From Calonectria ilicicola (taxonomy: Eukaryota; Ascomycota; Sordariomycetes; Hypocreales; Nectriaceae), in assembly GCA_020809705.1 (NCBI GenBank), contig CP085836.1:682001-746000 (forward strand): 64,000 nucleotides of DNA, read 5' to 3'. The position numbers and the translations under genes are program-made. How positions within the stretch are numbered: the stretch's first letter is position 1; the number at the start of each line of letters is the position of its first letter. Shown piece by piece: positions 12,163 to 23,187 of the stretch. The notes beneath the pieces are model-generated. The model saw only the letters and a program-made list of their open reading frames with translations. It was not told the origin of the DNA and ran no database searches.

Positions 12163-13011
12163 GTGAGCTTGATTAGGTTGACTAGGAAAAGACCTAATAA
12201 ATATTTTGAAGGGTTTTTGAGAAACAAGCCTATTAAACCGTCATTTCTAGAAATTCGAGAAAATAAACACTGCGTAGTCACTGCGTAGTTATTGTATTGG
12301 TGCGCGCATGCATTTGGCACATGAAGCGGGTCAGAAAAATATATTGTTAATCAATAAAGGGACTTGGTAGAAGATTATTACTGGCCACGTCATCTCTGGT
12401 TGAAAGGCCTTGCCACAGCTGTGCATATAAGTGCCTTGATCTACAGCCGAATGCGGTATGCCATGAGACACGCAGCTGGTAGCGACTGTGAGTGATGATA
12501 GAGGGTATGCCTGTTGGAAGCTGTGTTGTCCAAACGCAGGACTATACTTGGGGCGTTTGGCCGTCATTATATATCACCACCACGTATTCTATAATAATAG
12601 TATCATCCAGAATATTTGCAAAGAAAAGGCAATTTTTGGCGCCTGGTCCTTAAAAACCTTGTAGCACGCCAGATGGAGTTTTGATGACCGACATGTTGAA
12701 ATATTACAGTTTGCATGGTCTACAGAGTGCGATGTGGGCGTCCATTTTCAAGGTAGTGGCAAGTTTCGGCTGAGACGTTCCAATGGAAGGATTCCCTATC
12801 TCCATTGCGAAAATTCGTCTCCAGTGCATTTCCGGGGGCTAGCATAAGATGAAAGCAGTACCATGGCATTCGGGCACATGCTAAATATCTCGTGGTACCT
12901 GCTATTTAAACTTGATACACCTGCTATTCTCAGCTGGGCTCTCCCGATTTAACATTTCGCCTCTTGCTTTCTTACGTCATGTAGACGTGGATTTCCACAA
13001 GGCTTTTAACC
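12163..13011. other. Intergenic and upstream region of the 13.0-kb gene
   Basis: No gene recognised. The last 150 bases are pyrimidine-rich and precede the ATG at 13012, as expected for a fungal 5' region, but no defined promoter element can be assigned. Confidence 0.4.
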
Positions 13012-14219
13012 ATGGACGGACCTCTTTCCCTCCCTATTGTAGTCCCCCAGCAGCGGCCAGGCTCTCGGTCGCGTGGTTTTATAGCCTGCTACTCGCCAGC
13101 CCTCGAGGCCTGCGGCATTGACCAGAAGACTTTCCTAGAGTTTCTTGACGACTTTAATACCGCGTTACGAGGCAACAAAGTTATTGCCGGCATTGAAACC
13201 ACCGCCTTTGGAGTCGGATTTGCCCCGGAGATGATGATTGCGCTTATCGCGGCTGCCGTTGAAGCAAGCGCATACGTAGCGAACAAAGCCTATGTCAGAT
13301 ACCAGCACGTCTCCCTAAGCCTCCCATATTGCCACAGTCTACTGACAGTTGCAATAGGACAAACAAGATTCTAGACAAGTATAACGATGAACTTTTTGGC
13401 CCTCGAGGACTGTTTTGCGTGATCATGAAGTACAGCCCGAGCCCCAAGAACCCCGAGAAGGAGAAGGAGGAGCAAACCCGTCAGGTCCAGTCTATCACCT
13501 CCGTGCGAAAGTCGAGCACCTTGATTTCTTCAGTACGCAGTCCCTTCACTGGCCAAACCAACGGCCCTAGTGCCCTGCCGATCGCTGCTGCGCCCTTGGT
13601 TTTCATGGACAACCGTCGCCAGCACCGGGACTTTGTAGCTTCTGGCAAGCCCAACCCGAGCACATTCCAAAAGCTCATGAAAGTCAAAGGTTTTGACTCG
13701 CTCAATGACTACTTTGATAGACGAGCCCGCGCCCGCTATGCTGCGGAGAACGGTGATGTCCTGACTGTTCCCGCTAGGGGGAATTGTGCTGATGGTAACT
13801 CCGCGTATCCAGTGGCGGAGGCGGGTCTAGTGGGAAAATTGAAGGATCCAGACAGGAACAGAACCAACCGCCGAAGCTTTGAAGATGAAGAAAGGCGGCT
13901 AGTCGACGAGTACCGTTGGCAGGTGGACAGGATCCGGAATTCAGGCCAGAGCAGACATGATATTGAGTGGCAGCTGAAACTGTGTGAGGAGTATTACACA
14001 CCACAGCTAGTCGAGGTTCGTGGCCAAAAGAGGGAAGGAGACACTGGGAAAAAGAGAAAAATTAAGAAGGTTGGTTGCTTCAACTTGGATTTCCTCCCTC
14101 AGCTTGGCAAGTTCCAATCCAAGAAGAGGCTAACATATAAGCTCCAGAACATCATTTACCTAATGATCGTAAATCGGCCCGGTGAGCTAGAGCTGGCTGA
14201 AGCCATGGATTATACTTGA
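13012..14219 (+). CDS. Uncharacterised ascomycete protein, two exons
   Basis: Exon 1 starts at the ATG at 13012 and encodes RGFIACYSPALEACGI followed by an acidic FLEFLDDFN segment and an Ala-rich, possibly membrane-associating stretch near residues 75-90. The frame is lost at about 13.3 kb and resumes in another frame near 13.34 kb; an intron at about 13294-13337 (GTCAGA...CCACAG, 44 nt) would restore phase and give about 375 residues. The C-terminal part is charged, with a Lys/Arg-rich GKKRKIKK cluster that could be a nuclear signal, and ends in LQNIIYLMIVNRPGELELAEAM. That layout recalls a fungal-specific family of unknown function whose members share the RGF..YSP.L..CGI N-terminus. No enzymatic motif is visible. 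The intron borders are inferred. Confidence 0.65.
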
Positions 14220-15780
14220 AAAAGCTCCTACCGATTTAACTAGCCTTCCCAACACACATATGAAGTGATTATGGGCTTGGCTGATAGTTTGACATTCGGA
14301 TCTTTCGTCTTTGTTGTTCTTTTCTTCTCCTTTTTGTATTTTTATATCTTTGTTTTGATTTTTCCTTTTTCTTTTCCCAGAGAGGTAGCAAGGTTCGGTC
14401 GAGATTAAACCTGACTGGGGATTGGATGGTCAAGTTGTAGAGTGCATTATATTGGGCGAATCGATTATACAAACATTTTGGACGGCTCACTCGTACAAAT
14501 GCCGTCCATCTAGGACGAAGACTGTTGTTGCTGCGACTCGTACAAGAGCAGTATGGGCACCTATTCATAATAGTTGTTGTCTATATTGATAGTTGCACGC
14601 GGTTCAAACCTTGATTAATATTTAAACTAAATTCTCAATCGACCTTTCAGATGAACTTGAATCAAATATCTGCTAATGTAATGCCATCAAGGGTGTGTAG
14701 CGGATGAGTATTCATGTCAGTTTTGACAAGAGGACGATTACCAGTTATCAAAAACTCCCCAAGGTATCAGATGATAGTTAAAAACAAATAGATCTCGCTC
14801 TGCTAGGTGTGAGACATCCATATCCTACATATAGTAAGGGTGAAGTTGAAGGCTTTTTTATTGGTGAGGTTGATTACATATATTCAAAGTATACACTACC
14901 GAGCTGCAAATGCGACTTATGCGATTATTATTTAACAAATTTGATGATATTTGAGCTGAAGTTTAGTGGCTTTGTGTTATTGTAATAGTGTGCCTATATA
15001 AACAGAATAGATGAATATAAGGAAGGTTCAAACCGGATCTAGCCTTACATTTAGCTCAAAATAGGAGATGCCATAAATCAAGGCATTTTTGTTCTATTCC
15101 CCTTCCCGTCCTAAGCTTTTATGAAACCTAGGTGGGGGATTAGCCTCTAGTCTAAATGACGGAAGGGTCTGCTTATTCTTTCGTTCAGCATTGTATACAT
15201 AATTCATGTGAGATCACTGTTACTATTTGGTTCCCCATACACACATGTTCCTGCTCAACAGCTGTCATCCACGCCGGCATTCACGAAAATTGCGATCACT
15301 GGCTTGTCCTTTGGCCTCATCAACTAAAGTAATGAGAAGGGCGGGTCCTTATAATAACCACCTTGCTTTCTTTCTAAAAGAAATATCATAAGTACAGTAA
15401 AAACTATAGGCTGTTTCCGCCTTCCAATACTTTCTTTATTGGATTACTGTACCACGAGTTATTTATGCGCTGCTGTCACCCAGATTCTATGTTATATTAA
15501 GTTTTTCCTTTTTCTTCTCTTTTCTTCTTCTTCTTTTTTTTTTTATTTTTTTTATTTTTTTTAAATCCATGCAGGGTCCTGTTTTGGATATTGTATACTA
15601 GTTTAACGCCCAGGTTCAGTTGACCAAGGGGGTGTCGAAACATGGACTGACCAGCATCCATAACTCGACTATATCCGCTAACCATAATCCGATTTTGTTT
15701 TTTTAAGATACAGAGTCTCTCTAATCCTAGCTTTATCTGTATTCTTAACCACAAACTATGCTTCATTGAGGTTTAGTCTC
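14220..15780. other. Long intergenic region
   Basis: No supported coding region in about 1.5 kb. A pyrimidine-rich TTC/T tract occupies about 15503-15565. A minus-strand frame of about 99 codons near 14.3-14.6 kb is rich in basic residues only because of a T-rich tract, and is not called. Confidence 0.45.
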
Positions 15781-15851
15781 ACTATACTTGACACTGAGAC
15801 TTTATGATTCATATTTTTGAAATTTCTACATATATTATTTCATATCAAAAC

Positions 15852-16801
15852 ATGCAGGAAACGGCCACAAGGAACAGAAGAAGATGGACAATAGATGAAG
15901 ACGAGCGACTAGTCACACTCTATGAAAGCGGAATGACATGGGAAAAAATTGCACAGTGCCTTCCAGGCCGCAGTTACTTGGCTTGCCGCCTTCGTTATCA
16001 AAACTATCTGGAGCAAAGCACTGACTGGGATGAGGGGCGCAAGAACGAGTTGGCAATACGATATGAAAGGCAAGCTGAATGAATTGAGATATGAAAGTTG
16101 TGCTAAAACTTCCTGTAGGCTAAAGTCAGAAATGTGGGCTGGATTGGCCTATGAAATGCAGGTATCTTGCCAACAGGCCGAGAAAATGCACTGGCAATTC
16201 GGGGCAGCTGGCATGGCCCAAAAAGCTAGTGCAATAACCTTCGAGCTCATTTGCCCGATGGATATGAGATTCGATCGGGTCCCTCGTGGCAGAAGGGAAC
16301 AATGGCACGAACATAGTAAAATCGATTTTGCTAAGGCATACAATAGGTGAGTGGAAATTTATGTGTTGCTCAGTATTTCAGGAGACCACAAACCTCACGG
16401 TGGCCTATCTGTGAGATTCGTATTTTTTTAGTACCAAAAACTCCATGCTTGGAATTCCTGCTAAGCTTCCTTTTAGGTTGAAACCTTACATTTGGGCCAA
16501 AATAGCAACCGAAATGGCTCTCCCTTGGAGAGCGGTAGAAAGTATGCATTGGCAACTTGGGGAAGCCGACCTCGCTCGCAGAGCCGGTATTATTTCGTCA
16601 AAGATTGTTTCACCTACCGGCATAACCTTACCGAAGCCTAATGTACAGCACACATCAACCGCTATAATGGAAAATTGGAAAATCGACTCACTTAGATATA
16701 TGAAGTTTACACTCAAGCCTGAGTTAGCCCAGATAAGAAGACATTCAATGGTGGCGACTGGTGTATCGCTTCCTAGGATTGCGGCACTCACGTATCAATG
16801 A
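15852..16801 (+). CDS. Myb/SANT-like DNA-binding protein, three exons
   Basis: Exons 15852-16069, 16119-16346 and 16477-16801 join in frame to give 256 residues. The N-terminus holds a Myb/SANT helix-turn-helix (RRRWTIDEDERLVTLYESG, then WEKIAQCLPGRSYLACRLRY, about residues 10-53). It is followed by two versions of the module that normally occurs once in fungal Myb-like proteins: MWAGLAYEM..QQAEKMHWQFG (exon 2) and IWAKIATEMALPWRAVESMHWQLG (exon 3). The first intron (49 nt) has a GC donor (AG/GCAAGC) and the second (130 nt) is GT-AG; each interrupts an Arg codon before LK. Myb/SANT genes of this kind are recognised Starship accessory genes. Frames are intact, so the gene may be functional; it probably binds DNA in the nucleus. 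The in-frame ATG at 15804 is a less likely start. Confidence 0.8.
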
Positions 16802-16958
16802 AAGGCAAGCAGAAGCTTTCCCAATAGATAGATAGATACATTCATTATTAGTCAACGTATTGTGGATTCCTAAGATTGAAGGAGTCCGCGCATAGATCAA
16901 TCATATACTGTAATCTATTCTCTCTTAGAACTCGTGGTCGAACCTTGTGATCCTTGCA

Positions 16959-17074
16959 CCAGCGATGGCCTCCAATAGCTAGCAGCAACGGCGGCGATAA
17001 AAGATAGATCCGTTTTAGAGTTATCGAGATCAAGAGTTTTTCAATACATCTGGAATCGTAGACATCTATTGATA
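16959..17074 (+). repeat. Fragment of the LTR-like repeat
   Basis: It matches the 3' portion of the 20251-20773 repeat: 'gcctccaa(c/t)(a/g)gctagcagcaac', a 'taaaagatagatcc' segment related to 'taagaggcctaggtagatcc', 'atctggaatcgtag' and the end 'tctattgata'. Only the terminal 115 bases or so are present. Confidence 0.65.
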
Positions 17075-17204
17075 TCAAGGAAGACATTGCATTCTCCGAT
17101 CTTGGGGTTCTCGTATTGATAATCCTGCATAGCGAAGATGACTTCCATCACTTTCTCCCTAAGAGCTGACCCCTCCAATGCATGATCTGAAGAATGGTCC
17201 AACC

Positions 17205-17490
17205 ACCCTGATGAGATCTAAATATTTACTTTTTTGTTTTTTATGTATACTTTTAATTCCGCGAACCACTCATAAATTTAATTAAAATTCGGCGAGTAAG
17301 GCGGTGGAAAAGGTATTTTTACGAAGTGCTTAAATAATTCGGTATCTGTTGATTTCCTGTATATTCGTGTAAAGAGGATTTTCTCTACAGTATATGTATA
17401 AAGAATCTTGTACCTCCGGTCATAGTTTAATTTTTTTATCGTGATAGGAGTTAACCCTCGCGGTAACCCTATATTTCGATGCCTAGCATT
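17205..17490 (-). pseudogene. Tc1/mariner DDE transposase relic
   Basis: Reverse-strand translation gives a RIP-decayed C-terminal transposase: GLTPITIKKLNYDRRYKILY followed by TRIYRKSTDTELFKHFV, then PFPPPYSPNFN and FAELKVYIKN. These correspond to the regions that in intact fungal mariners read G.TPV....F.RG.R..ILPAYT, GSTD...FE.F and PYSPDLNPIE..FAELK. The second catalytic Asp segment (VFMDNASFH) is deleted between FKHFV and PFPPPYSP, and the catalytic Glu codon after PNFN is replaced by a stop. It is not functional. Confidence 0.65.
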
Positions 17491-17499
17491 TTTTTTTTA

Positions 17500-18414
17500 T
17501 CATAGCTATGCTTATCAATGAAGGAAGGTTGATTGGCCTCACACTGTGATACCTTATGTATCTAATAATTTTGTACATAGTTATTTGTCTTGTTGCTGTG
17601 CTACTGTACAAGATGGCAAGATATTTTACACCTCGTATGATGTCTGGCTCATGATGTGGAGCGATACATCTGCTCTCGTCCTATTCAGTTAGTTTACATT
17701 GAGACATTTCCGGCTGCTGTAGCAGCTGATCAAATAGTATCCATTGCATACATGGTCCAATGCGGCTACTTGTAACGGTTGGTGTTAGCGGGTAATATCA
17801 GGCGTGCGGTTGGAACAGTGTCACAGCAGGTAATAGGTTAATTGGTTAAATAGATCAATTGAAGGTAACCGAGTTGTATTGAGAGCTGAGTTGTACCCTA
17901 GATGGCAGCAACTCTTAGAAGACTAATGTTTAGTTCGATCTAGGGCCCTATGGGGCTATTACATAGAGCCACCCTAGAGAGCGATGTTTTCCTAGGAGCG
18001 TGGTGCTCCTTAAGTCTATTGGTGTACACGAGCATACAACTAGCGACTTCACCGGTCAGGTTGGTCTGGGTCGTAACACTACCTCAACCGACACGGATCA
18101 TGAGATCCGATGTGATACCCAGTGTTTTTGCCGTCAAAAAAGCTTGAAATTTTAATTGTCCCCCCCCCTTTTTTTTTTTCAACTGTATGTATGTACATTG
18201 GCAGTAGATAGGGAACTTGGCTCTCTGATCAGTTGTGATGCGGAAAGGGTCACTAAGGACTGTAAAATGAGGATGTAAAAGGATTGATTCCTTTTCTAAG
18301 GGACCAAAGGCCCCTGCTGCCCTAATGGCAGCTGGATTACTAAGGTGATTTATCCACGTGACCACCCTTCACGTATCAAGTTGATGGATCTCTTTCAATT
18401 ATCAGACCTATGAC
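17500..18414. other. Intergenic, no gene seen
   Basis: No supported gene. A C8/T9 homopolymer pair lies near 18162-18179. Short frames here lack any recognisable motif. Confidence 0.4.
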
Positions 18415-18745
18415 TAGCTATGAAGGCCACAGATTACATTGGAGCTCTTGATTTTTCACTATCGAAAGGATCTAGCTAGGCCTCTTATGGCTAAAGCTAC
18501 TAGCTGCAGGCAGGGAGTTCCTGTCTAATGTTGGATTGGCAGCCTTCGTTACCGTTATCTGATAAGACCGGCGGTGGCCTCCAGTGATGTATGTAACGGC
18601 CAGATGAACCAGTCACTGTTGTTGACTGTATTTGTATGTGAATTAGGGCTATGTACAGCCCGGAGTCGGTCTGTTTAATCTTGCCGCTACCGTGTTGGTC
18701 AGACTAGGCTATTGAGGCTATCTACGGTGTGTGACAAGACCGATC
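18415..18745. repeat. Dispersed repeat, copy 1
   Basis: About 330 bases share an ordered series of blocks with 39580-39910: 'aggccaca..ttac/tatt...agctcttg', 'ccggcggtggc', 'gggct(a/t)tgt(a/g)(c/t)ag' and 'aggctatt(g/a)a(g/a)gctatcta'. Differences are mostly transitions. It is probably a decayed LTR or non-autonomous element, but no termini were defined. Confidence 0.55.
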
Positions 18746-19194
18746 TAATGGTGTTGGAAGCAAGTGAGCTATGATGCTACGTATGGTTCTTATTACTTGA
18801 GCTTTTGTTTTAGCACTGGGTGATTGGGGGGGCTTATTTCAACATTACATTCGTGACCTTGTGGTCGTTCTGCCTAATTGTTTAGTGTTGATTGTTTAGT
18901 GTATATCCCTGCAGCCATTGTTAGGCTCTCTAAAGGCAGACATAACCTACCGCTACTGGCCAAAATGTGTTTACTGCCGTTGGTGTTTATATCGGACCTG
19001 ACGAGTTGGGCTCAAAAGATGGATGGTCTGCGGGAAGCATTGCGGGGCTGGGATAAAATGGGAGCATACTACTTGCCCTCCCGCCTGAACATAACTAGTT
19101 TTGTTCACTCGAAGAATAGTGTAGTGGAGATTTCTTTTACTCCTTTGCATTTCATTTTATATCACAGGGCGTAGTTGTGACACTGGACGTAAAG

Positions 19195-19635
19195 ATGCAA
19201 TACCCTCAGCCTGAAGACTTCTACTATGGAGCGACTATAAGGACTCCGTGGTCATCTCTGGTGGTCGTCAAAGAAATTCTCACAATGATTGATATCTCCG
19301 GCTGGAAATTCTACGGCGTACGTGCGGAGAATCATGATAGGCACTGCTGGGATTGGCTTGATATGGAGTGCCTCCTCTGGGTATTTGATAGCGGAGAGGG
19401 GTTACGACTATGGCAAGATCCACGACCCCAAACACTTGTAGGGTTCGAGCAGCCGGACGACGCTATCGAGAATATTATAACTCATTATCAGCGTAGAGAT
19501 GGAAAATACTTTCTCGCTGTTAAGTGGAAAGACGCCATATGTCCAACATGGGAAAATGAGCGAGATTTGGAGAACTGTGCCAAAATTGTCACAGATTACT
19601 TCATGAAACATTCGAGACTATCCTCAATACCGTAA
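19195..19635 (+). CDS. Small chromodomain protein
   Basis: An uninterrupted 146-residue frame. Residues about 91-135 form a chromodomain-like segment: IENIITHYQRRDGKYFLAVK, WKD, then PTWENERDLENCAKIV and DYF. The VKW and TWE tryptophans and the preceding Tyr fit the aromatic cage used to read methyl-lysine. The first 90 residues (YYGATIRTPWSS..., CWDWLDMECLLWVFDSGEG) match nothing I recognise. There is no reverse transcriptase or integrase next to it, so it is not an obvious chromovirus tail. An upstream frame ending HSKNS could join through a 47-nt GT...CACAG segment (19121-19167), which would add residues from an ATG near 18964. Start choice is therefore uncertain. A role in binding modified histones is inferred from the domain only. 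Confidence 0.55.
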   Translation: MQYPQPEDFYYGATIRTPWSSLVVVKEILTMIDISGWKFYGVRAENHDRHCWDWLDMECLLWVFDSGEGLRLWQDPRPQTLVGFEQPDDAIENIITHYQRRDGKYFLAVKWKDAICPTWENERDLENCAKIVTDYFMKHSRLSSIP

Positions 19636-20250
19636 CAAGGACTTCTTCCTTGTACGATGTGTATTGCTTGAATTAGTTTGGATTGTGATGAATCTTAGCA
19701 GCCTGCTGCGGGCTGTCTACTGTTGGGATCTGTCTGAACTATCGCACCCGAGTGTGATAAAGGCTTTCTTGGAAAAATATTTCCAGGAATAGATTGAAGG
19801 TACAGCAGTGATTATGATATACTGAGAGATTGGGTGTCTGCTTTTGCCTCTGCCATAGCAGTTACCCTTTATGCTATTGCATAGCTGGAGCCGCAAGGCT
19901 CTGGCGAATACAATTAGCTCATAGGAATTGTGGGTGGCCAGACTCTGGCTAGTTTATTATGAGTATTACAGTAGAGGCCGGAAATAAGACGCGATAATTC
20001 GAATGTTGAAAGTCTAACCGCACGGACCCCTTGTGGCGTCGTGTGGCTCAGCACTGTGCCCAGATGAAAATGAATATGAACGCAGCAGTACGTAAAACCA
20101 GAAAGGGTTGCCCCAACCAGTTTTTGGTCATTTCTGGCCTTTTAACTCTCAATCCAGAATAGGCTTATTGTGCAAAATGCTTCTATAATATAAGTCGAGT
20201 AGGATTATTATGTATTGCACTTAGTAGGGCTCTAGGAGATAGAGAGTAGA

Positions 20251-20773
20251 TGTCACACTCACAAGTGGTCTCAACTGTCTTAATAGATGACTGTTATGTA
20301 GGTCAGATACCCGGACTAGCCGGTATCGCAGGAAAGGTAATAGGAGAATGGTCTGTTAGGATTATGATATGCTGTATTGTGTGTGTTGTCTAAAGAACAA
20401 GTGTTCTATGTGAAGGGAGCTATAAAAGCTCTTCATCCCTTGGGTTTGTCTCTTGTTACATAAGCCTCGCTTGGAGCGTGCAAGACATTTCCAACATGGT
20501 CACGGCCGCAATCGGCCCCAAAACACCATACCAAATAACCCACGAGCCTTCCTTATCAATCTATTAACCACGGGCCCTGCCGGGTCTGGCCAATTAACCA
20601 TCGGGGCTAAGCTTCGATCGAACCTTATTACCCCGAGGCCGGAGGCCGCCTTCAACGGCAGCCTCCAACGGCTAGCAGCAACAGCAGCTATAAGAGGCCT
20701 AGGTAGATCCCTTCCATAGTTACAGAAATCAAGAGCTTCTATATGCATCTGGAATCGTAGCTATCTGTTGATA
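20251..20773 (+). mobile_element. Solo-LTR-like insertion with 5-bp target duplication
   Basis: 523 bp, beginning TGTCACACTC and ending CTGTTGATA, flanked on both sides by GTAGA. The homologous segment in the other duplication copy (about 40848-40857) has an uninterrupted 'gagagtagatgagaaa', which is the empty site and proves insertion. A TATAAAAG box lies near 20421. A terminal CA turned into TA by RIP would explain the missing canonical TG...CA ending. No internal retroelement domain is present. Confidence 0.8.
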
Positions 20774-20918
20774 GTAGATGAGAAATAGGCCGTTGTAATA
20801 TTAATAGGATAACAAACTATAAGCTGGATATTGATAGGATCTTGTAGTGTACAAGCAATTAGGTAATGAATCTTGAGTTATCAGAATAAAAAGAGAGTAT
20901 GACTAAATTAATTGCATT

Positions 20919-22851
20919 CTAACTTCTCCACTCTTCTACAGTAGACACAGATGAGATAGTATCAGGATGGATAGGTCCCAAGACTTTGTGTTGAGCCGCA
21001 GCGCAGGTCTCCATCAAGGCTAAGGCATCATTGTGCCGGCCTTGGCTTTTCCAAGTAAAAGCTAGATTAGCCATACTAGTGAGTGTGGAGGGATGGTCAA
21101 CTCCTAGCTTGGTCTTGCTCGTCTCCATCACTTGCACCTGTAGCTTCTCTGCCTCTTCCCATCGGCCTTGGCCACTGTATGTTAATGCAAGACATGATAT
21201 AGTTACTAGGGTTTCCGCATCTTCGATCCCTAACCCTCTTTTTTGTACCTTTTTTGCCTTGTAAAGCATATCTTCTGCCGTTCCATATATGCCTTGTAAA
21301 AATGCATACCACCCGCCTCTTTGTAAAAGATTTGCCCATATCTCTTTAATATCTTTATCCTTGGGTCTATTATTGACTACTTCTTCAATATGTGGAAATA
21401 GAACTTTGCAATCATTCCATGTTTTATATTCCCTACTTGGAAACCATTTGTTTATTAAAACAATATACCTTTGCCTATATATCTCATAAGAACTGGTTTC
21501 TAGCCATCTTCTTGTAGATAATTGCACAAGTTCATGCATTTCAAACGTATTCTCTTTTGTGACGATAATCAGGGAAAAGTCTGTTAGGGTCTTTATATCC
21601 TCTTTAAACTCATAATCTGCATCATGATTATTTTCAGACTCTGAATCTGAATCTGAATCTGTCCTCTCAGTCTGACTTTTCTCCGTATTATTGATTGTTT
21701 CTCTAGATGACTTAAGTAGCCATTCTGGTATTCCTTGTCGATTAAAGAAACTCATCAGCGATAGTAAATCTGCTGCAGAATATCTCTTAGAGCTAATATA
21801 GATGAATGATATTTGCCAGGTTGTAAGAATGGTGTTAGATGCTCCTCCATCCCGTCGGATATCCCCAGCATCATAGTCTAGAAGCTTGATTCTTTTTTTC
21901 TCGCTATCTCGAAATTCAGCTAGATACTTATCTATTGTAATTCGTGGTCTTGCTTGCAAATAAGCAGCGGCTTGAGTAATGGCAAGCGGGATATATTCAA
22001 GCGCCCGGACAAGATCTGCGGCTGTACTGGCTGATGAAACCTGCCCTAATCTGTTCTCAAGGAGCTTTAGGGCATCACTCTCAATCATCGCACCAACTTC
22101 GACAATAGCACGGTGGTTACTAGTCAGCCTGTAGGCCAAGTCCCGATTTCGTGTAGTGATGAGGATTGATCCGTTTCGGCTTTGTGGTAGATATGATGCT
22201 AGCGGCTGGTCATCTAGGTTATCTTTGCTGAACAACACGTCGTAGTCGTCAGCACTGTCCAGTATAATACACCATCTTCCTTTAGCTTCATTACTAAGCC
22301 AGCCATAGACAAGCTCCTTGATATTAGCATTTGGCTGGTCCCTGCCAGAAACCTTTGTTATATTTACAATAGCCTTAAAGGATTCTTCGATCCTTGCGAT
22401 TGTACTAGCATGGACCCAAAATACCCATGTTTGTTGTTCTCCCACATCGTTTCGATCTTTTAACTGATGGGCGTATTCAATGGCCAATTGTGACTTTCTG
22501 CTCTCGTGTCAGCAGAAGTTTCTTCTATTCATTTTAAATCCTACCCAACTCCCCCTAAGCCGACAAGTGCTGCACGTCCTGCAGGCTGAGAGCATAGCTT
22601 ATGGATGGTGTCAAGGATGTCACCACGAGGGACGAAGTTTGGGTCACGGCTGAAAGGGATGCTGGTTGATGACGGGTTCGGAGGTGTGTCAGGTCGGTCT
22701 TTGAACCACATAAATATTAGCTAGGTCGAATCAAATAGGGAAGCGTTCACAGACCAGATGATAGATTCAACTGGACATTTCCTCCATTGATCGTGTTCCC
22801 AGCAAAGACATTGCGACCGTGAATGGGGCCAAGAAATGATGTCCCGCTCAT
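20919..22851 (-). CDS. NLR (STAND) protein with amyloid-like N-terminal motif, NB-ARC and TPR repeats; intact copy
   Basis: Exons 22851-22755, 22698-22545 and 22497-20919 (introns 56 and 47 nt, phases 1 and 2) give 609 residues. Exon 1 encodes 32 residues built around GPIHGRNVFAGNTINGGNVQ, resembling short amyloid signalling motifs of fungal NLRs. NB-ARC begins with the P-loop GLGGVGKSQLAIEY (about 79-92), split by intron 2. Walker B is WCIILDSADDYDVL (about 159-172), the sensor region GSILITTRNRDLAYRL, and a GLPLA-like YIPLAITQAAAYL lies near 255. The C-terminus has two TPR_12-type units with NQGRWEEAEKL-like signatures. Family knowledge: such NLRs oligomerise on ligand sensing and drive heterokaryon incompatibility or defence-like cell death through their N-terminal module. 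This is the only one of the four related loci here with no stop or frameshift. It lies on a segmental duplication. Confidence 0.85.
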
Positions 22852-23187
22852 ATTTAGATGGCAGCGAAAATACTAGGAGATGGGTTTATCATTGTGTAGA
22901 TGTCAGAGGACCCGCAGTTTGAGGGGTTTTTGAATGCCGGTAGTCTAGCCGCCAGCCTCGTGCGGCTGAACCGCGCTTGTCATATGTGTCCATGTGTGGT
23001 TATTATTCTTGTGCTTTGATAGGCAGGATTTTTCTCAAGGGGGAAACGGGCTAACTATAATCCCGGCGAAAGACCATTTCGTAAGTCATTATTCGCACTG
23101 TGTATAGCCACAATGCTAAATATCGTCCGTGCGGTGGGTTATTTGACATCTAGAGAAAACGACACACGTTTCGGCTCCCACTGTACC

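Larger units (their letters stand above)
19973..23187. repeat. Segmental duplication, copy 1 (with intact NLR)
   Basis: From 'agaggccggaaataagacgc' to 'cggctcccactgtacc' this segment is collinear with 40564-43521. It covers the 3' flank, the whole NLR gene and about 330 bases upstream of its start. Copy 1 alone contains the 523-bp LTR-like insertion (20251-20773). Copy 2 has extra sequence of about 170 bp near 40.87-41.03 kb and about 85 bp near 43.12-43.2 kb. Ends are sharp, and the flanks are unrelated. Confidence 0.85.

Noticed and set aside
14269..14568. 99-codon minus frame with a Lys/Arg-rich C-terminus
   Set aside because: The basic composition comes from a T/C-rich tract on the plus strand. 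There is no motif and no plausible start context.
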